In this document: positions 17,389 to 26,284 of the stretch, piece after piece
Layout: each line of letters opens with the position of its first letter
How positions within the stretch are numbered: the first letter of the stretch is position 1
NCBI GenBank assembly: GCA_947258385.1
Contig: CAMYII010000096.1
Coordinates: forward strand, 1 to 64,000
Direction of reading: 5' to 3'
Origin: Acidiferrobacterales bacterium
Lineage (GTDB): Bacteria > Pseudomonadota > Gammaproteobacteria > Acidiferrobacterales > SZUA-150
DNA: 64,000 nt
Notes under the pieces: generated by a model
What the model saw: only the letters and a program-made list of their open reading frames with translations
What the model was told of the DNA's origin: nothing
Databases searched by the model: none
Translations under genes and position numbers: made by a program

Positions 17389-18759
17389 TCAAGACGTGGT
17401 TTTGTTCTCCGGCTTCTCGACTCGCTTGTTACCCAGTATCTCGACCTCGATACGGTCACGTCCAAGCCGCTTGGCGCGATACAGGGCCTTGTCCGCCCTC
17501 TCGATCACGGAGCTGGCCTGCTCGCCGGGGACATACATGGTCAGGCCGGTGGAAAAGGTCGGGACCGGCAAATTGACGCCGCCGCATATGCATTCCGAAT
17601 CGCCGACCCGGCTGCGTGCCTTATCCAGCGCGTGCAGCGCCCCGTCCTGGTCCGTATTGGGCAGGAGCACGGCAAACTCCTCGCCGCCATAACGGGCCAC
17701 CATGTCATGGTGCCGGAACGTCGACAGCACATTGTTCGCATACCAGCGCAACAGATCATCCCCGGCGGCATGACCGTACTTGTCATTGATCGCCTTGAAT
17801 TCATCAAGATCGATGATGGCAAGCGCCAATGGCGTGCCGTAGCGCCGCGCACGGCCAATCTCGTCCTCCAGGCGGCGCATGAACGCGCGCCGATTCGGCA
17901 GACTGGTGAAGTCGTCGGTAAGACTGAGCAGGCGGACCTTGTTGAGCTCATCGTGCAGCTGCTCACTGTCCGACTTGACCAGGCGCAAATAGTCAATCGA
18001 ACTGTGCAGCTTCTCGGCGAGCGCGCGCTGGCCCTGTATGAGCTCTTCGTTGCCTTCGATCAGGATCTGTTTCAGCGCCTCGATCTCCTTGATGTCGCTG
18101 GCCTGGTCCAGCGCGGAACGCTCGGTCTCCAGAAGCGCGCCGAATTCCTTGTTCTGGGCAATGGCGTCTTTGGTCTTTTGAAAAAGCGTCTCCTGCAGTT
18201 TTTCGATCTCCCCGCGCTTGCGGTCGAGATGAAGCCGGTACGCGGAATCCACCCGGCGCTCGGCCGGCGGATAGGCCGTACCAAAAATATCGCGCTCCTC
18301 GCGCTCCTCTCCGTCTCTGGGCGCTTGCTCGCGCGGTCGTCCCGCCGCCCCCAGATTCCCTAACAGTCCGCTCAGGATCTGCTCAAAGGTATCGGGCCAG
18401 CCCCGGTCCCGGGAAGGGGTCTCGCCGACAGTCCCCTCCCCGGCGTTACGCGGCAGCAGGCGACCGTCGGATAGGAACAGTGAGGATGAGTGGCGCTCAC
18501 GGGCCAGCCTGGCACTGATCCGAGTCAAGTTCTCAGCAGTGGGATTTCGTGCATAGGCCTCCAGCAGAAACATCAACAGCGTGGAATAGGCCCGGTCCGT
18601 CGAACTGTGGGTGCTGCGCCAGTCGTCAACAATTGATATTATCTGATCATAGACGACGGTACCCGCCGACGTCTGCTTCAATTGCTCCAGCAAGCGAATC
18701 ACGTCCTTAGGATATGGCGATCCATTCGAGGCCGACTCACTGCTTACCAAAATATACAC
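17389..18759 (-). CDS. Diguanylate cyclase (GGDEF domain) with N-terminal helical region and coiled coil
   Basis: A 456-residue protein with no membrane segment. Residues ~1-125 form a helical region of unknown type and 130-165 a Pro/Arg/Gly-rich linker. A coiled coil (~170-285) starts at DSAYRLHLDRKRGEIEKLQE. The GGDEF domain follows: LTDDFTSLPNRRAF, AIIDLDEFKAINDKYGH and ARYGGEEFAVLLPN. The GGEEF active site is intact, so it should make cyclic di-GMP. The product-inhibition I-site RxxD is present as RHHD five residues before GGEEF. No partner gene is adjacent. Confidence 0.93.
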   Translation of the reverse strand: MYILVSSESASNGSPYPKDVIRLLEQLKQTSAGTVVYDQIISIVDDWRSTHSSTDRAYSTLLMFLLEAYARNPTAENLTRISARLARERHSSSLFLSDGRLLPRNAGEGTVGETPSRDRGWPDTFEQILSGLLGNLGAAGRPREQAPRDGEEREERDIFGTAYPPAERRVDSAYRLHLDRKRGEIEKLQETLFQKTKDAIAQNKEFGALLETERSALDQASDIKEIEALKQILIEGNEELIQGQRALAEKLHSSIDYLRLVKSDSEQLHDELNKVRLLSLTDDFTSLPNRRAFMRRLEDEIGRARRYGTPLALAIIDLDEFKAINDKYGHAAGDDLLRWYANNVLSTFRHHDMVARYGGEEFAVLLPNTDQDGALHALDKARSRVGDSECICGGVNLPVPTFSTGLTMYVPGEQASSVIERADKALYRAKRLGRDRIEVEILGNKRVEKPENKTTS

Positions 18760-19310
18760 CCCTTTCCTGCACCGCCGTCAAACGCCCCTACGCCGGCATG
18801 GCGGATAGCGTCATTCTATGACCTCAGTAGTCGTCACGCTTCCTTCGCCAATCCGCGACCTGCGGTGCAACCTCCCCTATTGCTTGCCAAATCTACTCCG
18901 GCAACTAGCAAATGACAATCCAAAATGGCCGCGACCAGGCGCTCGCCAGAACCAATCAACGACTTAAGACGGGTATCTCAGTAAATGGATGAACAATCCG
19001 TTCCCGAGGTTTCAATAAGCATTCGATAACAAACGAACGGCTGATTAATCCGATCCCTCTAACGCGAGCGTATGACGGCATCAATACATCTTATTAGCGT
19101 TTACTAAAATTGCCGGCATTTGGGACGGGTTTAAAACGCAGACGATCCTGCTTGCCCGAGAGACTTGCGCCGTGCTGGGCCAAGCCGCGTAACGCGACGC
19201 AAATGAACGCTAGCCATATATGCAGCCTATCCTCTAAGAGATAGGATGTGGGAAGGTGCCCCCGCGACAACCCAAACGCGAACGGATATTGAACGAATCC
19301 GGAGAAATCG
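18760..19310. other. Intergenic region, no gene seen
   Basis: About 550 bases upstream of the diguanylate cyclase gene and downstream of the phospholipase D-like gene. It contains A/T-rich stretches (18970-19110) that could hold promoters. No coding frame has a family pattern, and I found no family 1 or family 2 repeat piece. Confidence 0.4.
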
Positions 19311-20477
19311 TCAATGCCGGAAGCGGTGACGGCTGCCAATGCGCTCGATGAGTAGATCGACGCGGCCCCAGAACCACTCCAACAGGCGGCGGTGCCAGGG
19401 ACGCCGGCGCCATTCGTCGTAGGTATATTCCCGGCTTTGCTCAAAGTCCCGTTCAAACATATGCCTGACCTCCTCGCAAAACTGGCCGTTCTCCACGAGC
19501 TGATCGGCATCCAGGTTCCAGCGAAGATTCCACCGGTCGAGGTTGCTGGAACCAATAGATCCCCAGTCGTCACAGAGCGCCGTCTTGGCATGCAGGAAGC
19601 GGCTGCGATATTCGAAAATGCGCACACCGTCGCGAAGCAGGCGGCCATAGAAACGTCGCCCGGCATGACGCGCCCCGGGGTGATCGGTGTGGGCACCGGG
19701 TAACAACAAACGCACATCGATACCATGTCTCGCGGCCCGGCGCAGCGCGCGGCGAATCTTCCACGAAGGAATAAAATAGGCCGTCGCGAACCACGCCCGG
19801 TGCGCGGCGCGGCGCACACGCTTGACCAGCGCGCGTTTGTTTTCCTGCCTCCTGGGGCCACTGCTGACGGCAACGCGGCCGCGCTGGTCGTTGGAAACAG
19901 GTGGCGGCGAACGCATCGCCAGCGCCAGGCGATGCGGCCCACAGCGGTCCCAGGTTTCTTTGAATAATTGCTGCCAGTCCGCGACCACCGGACCCTTTAT
20001 CTCGATAAAGGTATCACGCCACCGGCGTTCTGGATGATAAGGGGGATCGAATTGATCCGTGATGCCGGCGCCGCCGACAAATGCCACTTCCCCGTCCACG
20101 ACCAGCAACTTGCGGTGGTTGCGCTGAAAATTGCGAAACCAATTGCGATAGCGCAGGGGATTGTAATAGACCGTTTGAATGTTGATATGCGCCAGTCGCT
20201 CGCGATCGTTTTGATGCAGCCTCAACGCCCCAAAGCCATCGAGCAGCAGATACACCGCCACGCCCCGCTGTGCGGCGGTCTGCAAGGCTTCTATGAAGCG
20301 ATCCGCGACCGACCCCGATTCGAACAGGTACATTTCCAGTAGTACGTAGTGGTGCGCTGCCTCGATAGCCTTGAGCATGCGCGGGAAAAACCGGTCGCCA
20401 TCCACCAGCAACTTAAATTGGTTGTTCTCCCGCCACGGGAAGCGGTATTTGCTTTCAGACAGAGGCAGGGCTCTCAT
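19311..20477 (-). CDS. Cardiolipin synthase B-like phospholipase D protein
   Basis: A 388-residue protein with two phospholipase D active sites: HRKLLVVDGEVAFVGGAGI (about residue 120) and HAKTALCDDWGSIGSSNLD (about residue 300), both with intact HxKxxxxD. The N-terminal part, FKLLVDGDRFFPRMLKAI followed by YVLLEMYLFESG, is typical of ClsB-like enzymes. This group joins phosphatidylglycerol with another phospholipid to make cardiolipin. There is no N-terminal membrane anchor, as in ClsB and unlike ClsA. The C-terminus has a basic, Trp-rich tail that may bind the membrane. Confidence 0.88.
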   Translation of the reverse strand: MRALPLSESKYRFPWRENNQFKLLVDGDRFFPRMLKAIEAAHHYVLLEMYLFESGSVADRFIEALQTAAQRGVAVYLLLDGFGALRLHQNDRERLAHINIQTVYYNPLRYRNWFRNFQRNHRKLLVVDGEVAFVGGAGITDQFDPPYHPERRWRDTFIEIKGPVVADWQQLFKETWDRCGPHRLALAMRSPPPVSNDQRGRVAVSSGPRRQENKRALVKRVRRAAHRAWFATAYFIPSWKIRRALRRAARHGIDVRLLLPGAHTDHPGARHAGRRFYGRLLRDGVRIFEYRSRFLHAKTALCDDWGSIGSSNLDRWNLRWNLDADQLVENGQFCEEVRHMFERDFEQSREYTYDEWRRRPWHRRLLEWFWGRVDLLIERIGSRHRFRH

Positions 20478-20581
20478 AGAAAATTGCGATCCAAAGCTGT
20501 TCTTCTATAGTAAGCTTTCACCGGAACTGGCAAGCTGTAAGCTGCCGATGTTAGCGAACCCCGTGGTATTCTCAAATCGAT

Positions 20582-21448
20582 ATGACTGACGAGTCTACTT
20601 TAAAGGCACTCAAAAACATCCGTTTATTAACAACGGCGCTCAATATCCCCGGACCGGTAGCCGCTGCCCGGCTCCGGCAGCTGGGTGCAGTGGTCACCAA
20701 GCTCGAGCCGCCCGCGGGCGACCCCCTGGCCCAGGCCTGTCCCGGCTGGTACCGCGCGCTGACGCAGGGCCAGGAGATTATCCGGATGGATCTCAAGTCG
20801 GCTCACGGGCGCGAGCGGCTGCACCGCTTGCTCGATGATTGCGAGCTGCTGCTGACCGCCCACCGCCCGGCGACGCTGGCCCGCATGGGTCTCAACTGGC
20901 CGGCGCTGCATGAACGACACCCGATGCTATCGCAGGTTGCCATTGTCGGCGTCGCCGGTAAAGACGCCGATACCCCCGGGCATGATCTGACGTATCAGGC
21001 CGGCCTCGGTCTGCTTCAGCCGCCCGCGCTTCCCCGCACCCTGCTCGCCGACCTGGCGGGTGCCGAACGCGCGGTGAGTTCAGCGCTGGCGCTCTTGCTG
21101 TCCCGGGAACGCGGAGGACCTGCGGGTTATCAGCAGGTCAGCCTGGCGCAGGCGGCGGCCATCTACGCCGAACCGCTGGCCTACGGTCTGACTGCGCCTG
21201 GCGGCCTGCTCGGAGGCGGGCTTGCGGGATACAATCTGTACCCGGCCCAGGAGGGCTGGATCGCCTTGGCGGCACTGGAACCCCATTTCCGGAAAAACCT
21301 GGAACGTGAGCTCGGCCTGACCGATGCCACACGCGAGGACCTGCAAAGGCTGTTCCGCCGCCGCACAGCCGGGCAGTGGGAGGCCTGGGCCAGGGCCAAT
21401 GACATTCCACTAGCGGCCGTGCGCGAAGCACCGCTATCGAAAAAATGA
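20582..21448 (+). CDS. Compact CaiB/BaiF-type CoA transferase
   Basis: A 288-residue protein resembling family III CoA transferases: LNIPGPVAAARLRQLGAVVTKLEPPAGDPL, IRMDLKSAHGRERLHRLLDDCELLLT and the region around DLAGAERAVSSALALLL, where the active-site aspartate is expected. Typical members are 380-400 residues; here the region after the central domain is short and ends at AVREAPLSKK, near the family's VPxxPV-like segment. It may be a naturally compact subfamily. It stands next to beta-oxidation-like genes, which suggests CoA transfer between acyl substrates. Donor and acceptor unknown. Confidence 0.78.
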   Translation: MTDESTLKALKNIRLLTTALNIPGPVAAARLRQLGAVVTKLEPPAGDPLAQACPGWYRALTQGQEIIRMDLKSAHGRERLHRLLDDCELLLTAHRPATLARMGLNWPALHERHPMLSQVAIVGVAGKDADTPGHDLTYQAGLGLLQPPALPRTLLADLAGAERAVSSALALLLSRERGGPAGYQQVSLAQAAAIYAEPLAYGLTAPGGLLGGGLAGYNLYPAQEGWIALAALEPHFRKNLERELGLTDATREDLQRLFRRRTAGQWEAWARANDIPLAAVREAPLSKK

Positions 21449-21851
21449 CGCCCGCTGTGCCGGTAAGACCTTGACGACCGCTCGCCCTGAACCTGCGACG
21501 AGGCGTAGACTAGGATCTGTCAAGAAATCGAGCGCTCAGCAACCCTTCACTCTCCGGAAGCAACGCAAAGCACGCCAAGGTGCAGAAGACGCAAAAAATA
21601 CTTCAAAATAAAGCGTTTTTGCTTTCTTAGCGTACTTTGCGTCTCCGCGGCCCAGCGCTAAGGGGCGGTAGGGTTTTTGAGATAGGTTCTAATAAACAGG
21701 TGTTTTAAGGGATTCGGAACTCGCGATTCCGGTCGCTGACTAAATAAACATTAATCGCGCGACCCGATACAACGCACAACTTCGCCGGCAGCACACATAC
21801 CTGAGCCTTCAGCGAAAGGGCAGAGTTGCAGTCAAATATGGAGCCTAAGCA
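21449..21851. other. Intergenic region holding repeat copy 4 and the thiolase upstream region
   Basis: Apart from the family 1 repeat at 21538-21690, the 160 bases before the thiolase start are A/T-richer (TTCGGAACTCGCGATTCCGG, AATAAACATTAATCG) and probably hold its promoter, though no clear -35/-10 pair can be fixed. Confidence 0.35.
21538..21690 (+). repeat. Dispersed palindromic repeat, family 1, copy 4
   Basis: Fourth copy, 153 bases, more diverged than the others. It starts AGCAACCCTTCAC and ends GAGATAGGTTCT, so it shares the extended ends of copy 3. The hairpin arms are GCAACGCAAAGCACGCC on the left and CGTACTTTGCGTCTCCGCGG on the right. Orientation is the same as the other three. Confidence 0.85.
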
Positions 21852-23009
21852 ATGACCGAAGCCGTTATTCTGGAAGCGGTACGCACGCCTTTTGCCAAAC
21901 GCAATGGCCTGTTCCGGGACACCCGTCCCGATAGCCTGCTGGCCCATGCCCTGGAGCAATTGCTCTCGCGCTCGGGCGTTGATCCCGGCAAGATTGATGA
22001 TGTCATCACCGGCAGCGTCACACAGACAGCAGAACAAGGGGGCAACATCGCGCGCCAGTCACTGCTGCTCGCCGGCCTTCCCGTCGAGATACCCGGTGTC
22101 AGCCTCAATCGCATGTGCGGCTCCAGCCAGCAGGCGGTTCATTTTGCCGCCCAGGCCGTCGCCGCAGGCGATATGCAATTTGTCATCGCCGCGGGCGTGG
22201 AAAGCATGACCCGTGTGCCGATGTTCAGCGACATCGGCGGCAGCTTCGAGACACTGAATCCAGAGCTGCTTGCACGCTATGAGCTGATCCATCAGGGCGA
22301 GAGCGCAGAGCGGATCGCCGGGAATTGGGACCTCACGCGAAGACAGTTAGATGAGTTCTCGGCAGAGAGCCACCACCGCGCAAGCCGGTCGGCGGCCGCC
22401 GGCCTGCACAAGGAGATCGTCGCGACCCTGGGTGCCGATGAGAACAACAAGATAATTCCGCTCACCCGCGACCAAGGGGTACGTGACCAGGTTGACCTCG
22501 CCAAAATGGCAAGTCTACCGACCGTGTTTCGCCCCGACGGCAGTGGTGTCATCACGGCCGGCAACGCCAGTCAGATGTCTGACGGTGCGGCCGCCGTGCT
22601 TATCGCCGAGCGCGGGGCCGCGCGCAGCGCGGGTCTGCGGCCGAGGGCGCGGTTCCGCGCCCGGGTGGCGATCGGCGATGACCCGACGCTGCAGCTCATG
22701 GGCGTCGTCCCGGCCACGGAGCGGGCGCTGACACGTGCCGGACTGGCCCTTTCTGATCTCGACTGGATCGAGATCAACGAGGCCTTTGCGGCCGTGGTAC
22801 TCGCCTGGGCGCGGGAGCTGGAGCCGGATATGCAAAAGGTCAACCCCTGGGGCGGGGCCATCGCCCACGGTCATCCGCTCGGCGCGACCGGCGCCGGCTT
22901 GCTCGCGAAGATGCTCACCGGTCTGGAGGCGGTCGACGGGCAGTTTGGACTGCAAGTCATGTGTATCGGTCACGGCATGGCCACCGCTACCATCATCGAA
23001 CGTATCTGA
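21852..23009 (+). CDS. Acetyl-CoA C-acyltransferase (thiolase)
   Basis: A 385-residue thiolase. The nucleophilic cysteine is in [16 protein letters not shown] (about residue 90), the catalytic His in [16 protein letters not shown] and the second Cys in [13 protein letters not shown]. In this last motif the usual CxGxG reads CIGHG, which is acceptable for the family. [13 protein letters not shown] is also conserved. It should cleave 3-ketoacyl-CoA to acetyl-CoA, or run in the synthetic direction. It is followed 45 bases later by a 3-hydroxyacyl-CoA dehydrogenase-like SDR, so the two probably catalyse successive beta-oxidation steps. Confidence 0.93.
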   Translation: MTEAVILEAVRTPFAKRNGLFRDTRPDSLLAHALEQLLSRSGVDPGKIDDVITGSVTQTAEQGGNIARQSLLLAGLPVEIPGVSLNRMCGSSQQAVHFAAQAVAAGDMQFVIAAGVESMTRVPMFSDIGGSFETLNPELLARYELIHQGESAERIAGNWDLTRRQLDEFSAESHHRASRSAAAGLHKEIVATLGADENNKIIPLTRDQGVRDQVDLAKMASLPTVFRPDGSGVITAGNASQMSDGAAAVLIAERGAARSAGLRPRARFRARVAIGDDPTLQLMGVVPATERALTRAGLALSDLDWIEINEAFAAVVLAWARELEPDMQKVNPWGGAIAHGHPLGATGAGLLAKMLTGLEAVDGQFGLQVMCIGHGMATATIIERI

Positions 23010-23054
23010 CTAATATCAGGATTACGCTGGCAATAACGTCGTGAGGACCTGCAG

Positions 23055-23822
23055 GTGGAGATTCAAGGCAAAACTTTTCTGGTGAGCGGCGGGGCCTCCG
23101 GCCTCGGCGCCGCGACCGTCCGATTGCTGGCCCGGCACGGCGCCAGCGTGGTCATCGTCGATCGCAATACGGAGACCGGTGAGGCCATGGTCGCTGAGCT
23201 TGGCAAGCAGGCGCGCTTCGTGCACACCGACATCACCGCCGAGGACGAGGTGCGGCGCGCCATCGACATTGCCGTTGAAGACTTTGGCGCGTTGCATGGC
23301 GCCATCAGCTGCGCCGGTATTGGCGTGCCGGAAAAAGTCGTGGGTGACGAGGGCCCGCATACCTTGGCCACGTTTGAGAAGGTCATTCGAGTGAACCTGA
23401 TCGGCACCTTTAACGTTATCCGCCTGGCGGCCGCCGCCATGGTGCAATCCGAATCTGCGGTCGATGGCGAACGCGGCGTTATTATTAACACCGCCTCCAT
23501 CGCCGCGTTCGAAGGACAGATCGGCCAAACCGCCTATGCGGCATCCAAAGGCGGTATTGTCAGCATGACCCTGCCGGTCGCGCGCGAATTGGCGCGCTAC
23601 GGTATCCGCGTGATGACCGTCGCCCCGGGTCTTTTTGATACCCCCATGCTCGCGGGTCTATCCGAGGAAGTCCGCCAGTCGCTGGGCGAGCAAATCCCTT
23701 TCCCCTCACGCCTGGGGCGACCGGAGGAGTATGCCTCCCTGGTCAAGCACATCATTGAGAATGAGATGCTAAATGGCGCGGTCATCCGGCTGGACGGTTC
23801 GCTGCGCATGGCGCCTCGGTGA
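23055..23822 (+). CDS. 3-hydroxyacyl-CoA dehydrogenase-like SDR (HSD17B10 type)
   Basis: A 255-residue NAD-dependent SDR with GTG start at 23055 (GAGG ten bases upstream). It has [18 protein letters not shown] with an Asp favouring [34 protein letters not shown] (Ser-Tyr-Lys catalytic set) and [13 protein letters not shown]. The segment [20 protein letters not shown] and the [12 protein letters not shown] tail are characteristic of type II 3-hydroxyacyl-CoA dehydrogenases. It follows the thiolase on the same strand and fits the preceding step of beta-oxidation. Confidence 0.9.
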   Translation: MEIQGKTFLVSGGASGLGAATVRLLARHGASVVIVDRNTETGEAMVAELGKQARFVHTDITAEDEVRRAIDIAVEDFGALHGAISCAGIGVPEKVVGDEGPHTLATFEKVIRVNLIGTFNVIRLAAAAMVQSESAVDGERGVIINTASIAAFEGQIGQTAYAASKGGIVSMTLPVARELARYGIRVMTVAPGLFDTPMLAGLSEEVRQSLGEQIPFPSRLGRPEEYASLVKHIIENEMLNGAVIRLDGSLRMAPR

Positions 23823-23888
23823 GAGCCAGGGGAAAAGACCGGGCGACGTTCCGGGTAAGCGCAAACAGACGGTCCGCGATCCACCACG

Positions 23889-24187
23889 TCAGATCGCCAG
23901 CTCATCCATGGACTTCTTCACGCGTTTAGCGTCGGGACGTTTGGGATCTCGAAACAGCGGTAACGCCGGCTGACATGTTGCGGGAGACAAACGACTGATC
24001 AGATAGGTGCCGAATTTTCTTTCCGACGCAGGCGGCGCAAATGTCGCTTGCGCCTACAAGCCCATCGGTAAGCGCGGCGCGTAAGGCCGCGCCGGCGGTA
24101 GGCTTCCTGTTCATGCCGGTGTCTCGCGAATCGAGCGGGGTTACCAGAAAGCTCCGGCCACATTCCCGCCAGCCGGTGATTCATTTT
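23889..24187 (-). pseudogene. Small cysteine-containing ORF with a probable frameshift
   Basis: Downstream of the acyl-CoA dehydrogenase, one minus frame reads GWRECGRSFLVTPLDSRDTG then NRKPTAGAALRAALTDGLVG and ICAACVGKK. It becomes unlikely protein after the AAAA run near 24013-24019. The next frame continues with GTYLISRLSPATCQPALPLF and ends VKKSMDELAI at 23889. Loss of one A would fuse both into one chain of about 95 residues with two Cys pairs, possibly a zinc-binding protein. No good start codon is visible. I do not recognise the family; it may be real but broken, or an indel error. Confidence 0.4.
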
Positions 24188-24204
24188 GTCGTGCTTTCGT
24201 TCAA

Positions 24205-26145
24205 TCAGCTAGCGCTTGCGATGTCCTTTTCCGACATCTTGCGGCCCGGGCCGCGGTCACGCAACTTGTCCGCGACGGACACCGGTCGCATTTCTTCCGC
24301 CGTGAGGCCCAGCTCCATCGGTCCGCGTTCGAGCCAGGCATGCTCACCCGCAAGCACATCACGGCCCACGCCGTACTTGAAGGCATCGTCATTGCGCCAC
24401 AGGTCCCGGAACAGGTTTTGTATCCGTCGGCGGCTGTTGCGGCAGAACAGTTGCGCCAGAGTCTCGGCCTGCCACGCCTGCTCGTCGCCGGCCGCGGCCA
24501 GGCGTCGCGCCCGGGTGATGCACAACGCCATCACAAAGAGCTCATTGGCGATGTCGACGATACGAAACAGAAAGGCCTGCTTGCGCTGCAACCGGCCCCG
24601 ATACAACAACATGCCGTAGAACGTGGCGCGCGCCATTTTGCGGCTGGCGCGTTCAACAAAACACAGATGACGCGCCAGCCGACCGAATTCGGCGAACCGC
24701 GGCCAGCGTCCCCAGCCCAGCCAGCGGCTGGGGTACCACGTGAGGTAATATGTGAAAATTCGAGGCAGCGCCGTCAACTTCTGCCTGATGCCCTTGTCCG
24801 GGTCGATCAAAGCGCCGGCCACCTGCAGGTGTTTGTCTACCGCCTCGCGCGCCATGAACAGGTGCATGATTTCGCTGGCGCCTTCGAAGATCCGGGTAAC
24901 GCGCGCATCGCGCAGCATGCGCTCCACGCCGATCGCGGGCTCGCCGCGGGCGGCCAGTGAAGTCTCGGACTCATAACCGCGGCCACCTCGAATCTGCATC
25001 GTATCATCGACCACGTGCCACACGCGTGTGGTATTCCATTCTTTGGCCGCCGCGGCCTCCAGGCGTATGTCATAACCCTCGCGGTCTACCATATTGGCGG
25101 CGAAGTGAGACAGCGACTCCATGGCGAACACGGTGGCGGCCATATCGGCAAGCTTGTGGGCATTGGCCTCGTGCCAGCCGATCGGATGACCCCATTGCTC
25201 CCGCACCGATGCCCATTTGCGACAGATCTCCAGGCACTGTTTGGCCAGACCACCGGTGATCGCAGGCAGGGAAAGCCGACCCGCGTTCAATGTCACCAGG
25301 GCGACCTTGAGGCCCTTACCGTCTTCACCCAGCAGGTTCTCCCGCGGCACCCGCACATCGGTAAAGCTGATGACGCCGTTGGGCTCGCCCCTAAGTCCCA
25401 TGAAATGGCAGCGATGCTCAATACGCACGCCTTCCCACCCGGTTTCAACGATAAAGGCGCTGATCTTGCCCGTGGCAGAGTTGCGCGCCGCCACCACCAA
25501 CAGCTCCGCCAGCGGGGCGTTGCTGATCCAGAGCTTTTCGCCGTTGAGAATATAGGCCTTGCCGTCCGCTGTCGGCTCCGCGGTCGTCGCCAGCGCCGCC
25601 GGGTCGGAACCCACCCCGGTCTCGGTCAGCGCGAAGGCACTGATGGCGCCGGCGGCACAGCGCGGCAGGTATTTCTTTTTCTGCGCTGCGGTGCCGAACA
25701 GCCGCAGCGGCTGCGGCAGGCCGATGGCCTGCGACGCCGACAACAGCACCGCCAGACCGCGCTCGTGCCCGCCGAGCAGCTCCATTATTTTGTTGTACTC
25801 GAACTGGTTCAGTCCCAGGCCACCGTATTCCTGCGGGATCTTCATGCCGAAGGCGCCCAGCCGCTTCAGTCCGTCGATCACGCCGTCGGGATAATCACCA
25901 ATGGTGTCGATGTGTACCGGATCGACGTCTGTACGCAGGAATTCCTTGAACTTTTCATAAAAAGCGGTAAACGCAGGGCGCTCCGGGTCCGCGAGCGGAT
26001 ACGGGTGGATCAGCGATAGCCGGAAGTTGCCCAGAAACAGGTCGCGTAGAAAACTGTGCTCGGTCCACTCGGTCTGGCGTGAGGCCTCGACCTGCTGCAG
26101 CGATTCGCGCTCCGCATCGCTTGGTTTTGCTTCAACGGTCTTCAT
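24205..26145 (-). CDS. Acyl-CoA dehydrogenase with C-terminal extension
   Basis: A 646-residue flavoenzyme predicted to form the 2,3-enoyl-CoA. ATG 26145 follows GGAGG; a longer frame from 26238 adds 31 non-family residues. The dehydrogenase core (~80-450) shows IPQEYGGLGLNQFEYNKIME, the FAD region ALTETGVGSDPAALATTAE, EKLWISNAPLAELLVV, GNPIG-like WGHPIGWHEANAHKLADMAA and the C-terminal RGGRGYESETSLAARGEPA with the nearby catalytic region. About 180 residues follow the core (RIFTYYLTWYPSRWLGWGRW and on), as in larger FadE-like enzymes. It converges with the thiolase/SDR pair. Confidence 0.92.
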   Translation of the reverse strand: MKTVEAKPSDAERESLQQVEASRQTEWTEHSFLRDLFLGNFRLSLIHPYPLADPERPAFTAFYEKFKEFLRTDVDPVHIDTIGDYPDGVIDGLKRLGAFGMKIPQEYGGLGLNQFEYNKIMELLGGHERGLAVLLSASQAIGLPQPLRLFGTAAQKKKYLPRCAAGAISAFALTETGVGSDPAALATTAEPTADGKAYILNGEKLWISNAPLAELLVVAARNSATGKISAFIVETGWEGVRIEHRCHFMGLRGEPNGVISFTDVRVPRENLLGEDGKGLKVALVTLNAGRLSLPAITGGLAKQCLEICRKWASVREQWGHPIGWHEANAHKLADMAATVFAMESLSHFAANMVDREGYDIRLEAAAAKEWNTTRVWHVVDDTMQIRGGRGYESETSLAARGEPAIGVERMLRDARVTRIFEGASEIMHLFMAREAVDKHLQVAGALIDPDKGIRQKLTALPRIFTYYLTWYPSRWLGWGRWPRFAEFGRLARHLCFVERASRKMARATFYGMLLYRGRLQRKQAFLFRIVDIANELFVMALCITRARRLAAAGDEQAWQAETLAQLFCRNSRRRIQNLFRDLWRNDDAFKYGVGRDVLAGEHAWLERGPMELGLTAEEMRPVSVADKLRDRGPGRKMSEKDIASAS

Positions 26146-26284
26146 CCTGGGCCCTCCATTGTTACCGATGCCCTGACAAGCGTCCTCGTCCCCGATACTA
26201 AAGTCAAGACAAACAAGCGCGCGGTAAGTTCCGGCCACACGGCAATGCCGCCAGCCCGCGATCGGCGGTTTTATCCAATCGCTG

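Noticed and set aside
19094-19942. Minus-strand 282-residue frame overlapping the phospholipase D gene
   Set aside because: A shifted frame of the same gene with Arg/Cys-heavy composition; the 19311-20477 frame has both HKD motifs.
25015-26019. Plus-strand 334-residue frame opposite the acyl-CoA dehydrogenase
   Set aside because: No family pattern; the minus strand has a full dehydrogenase core here.
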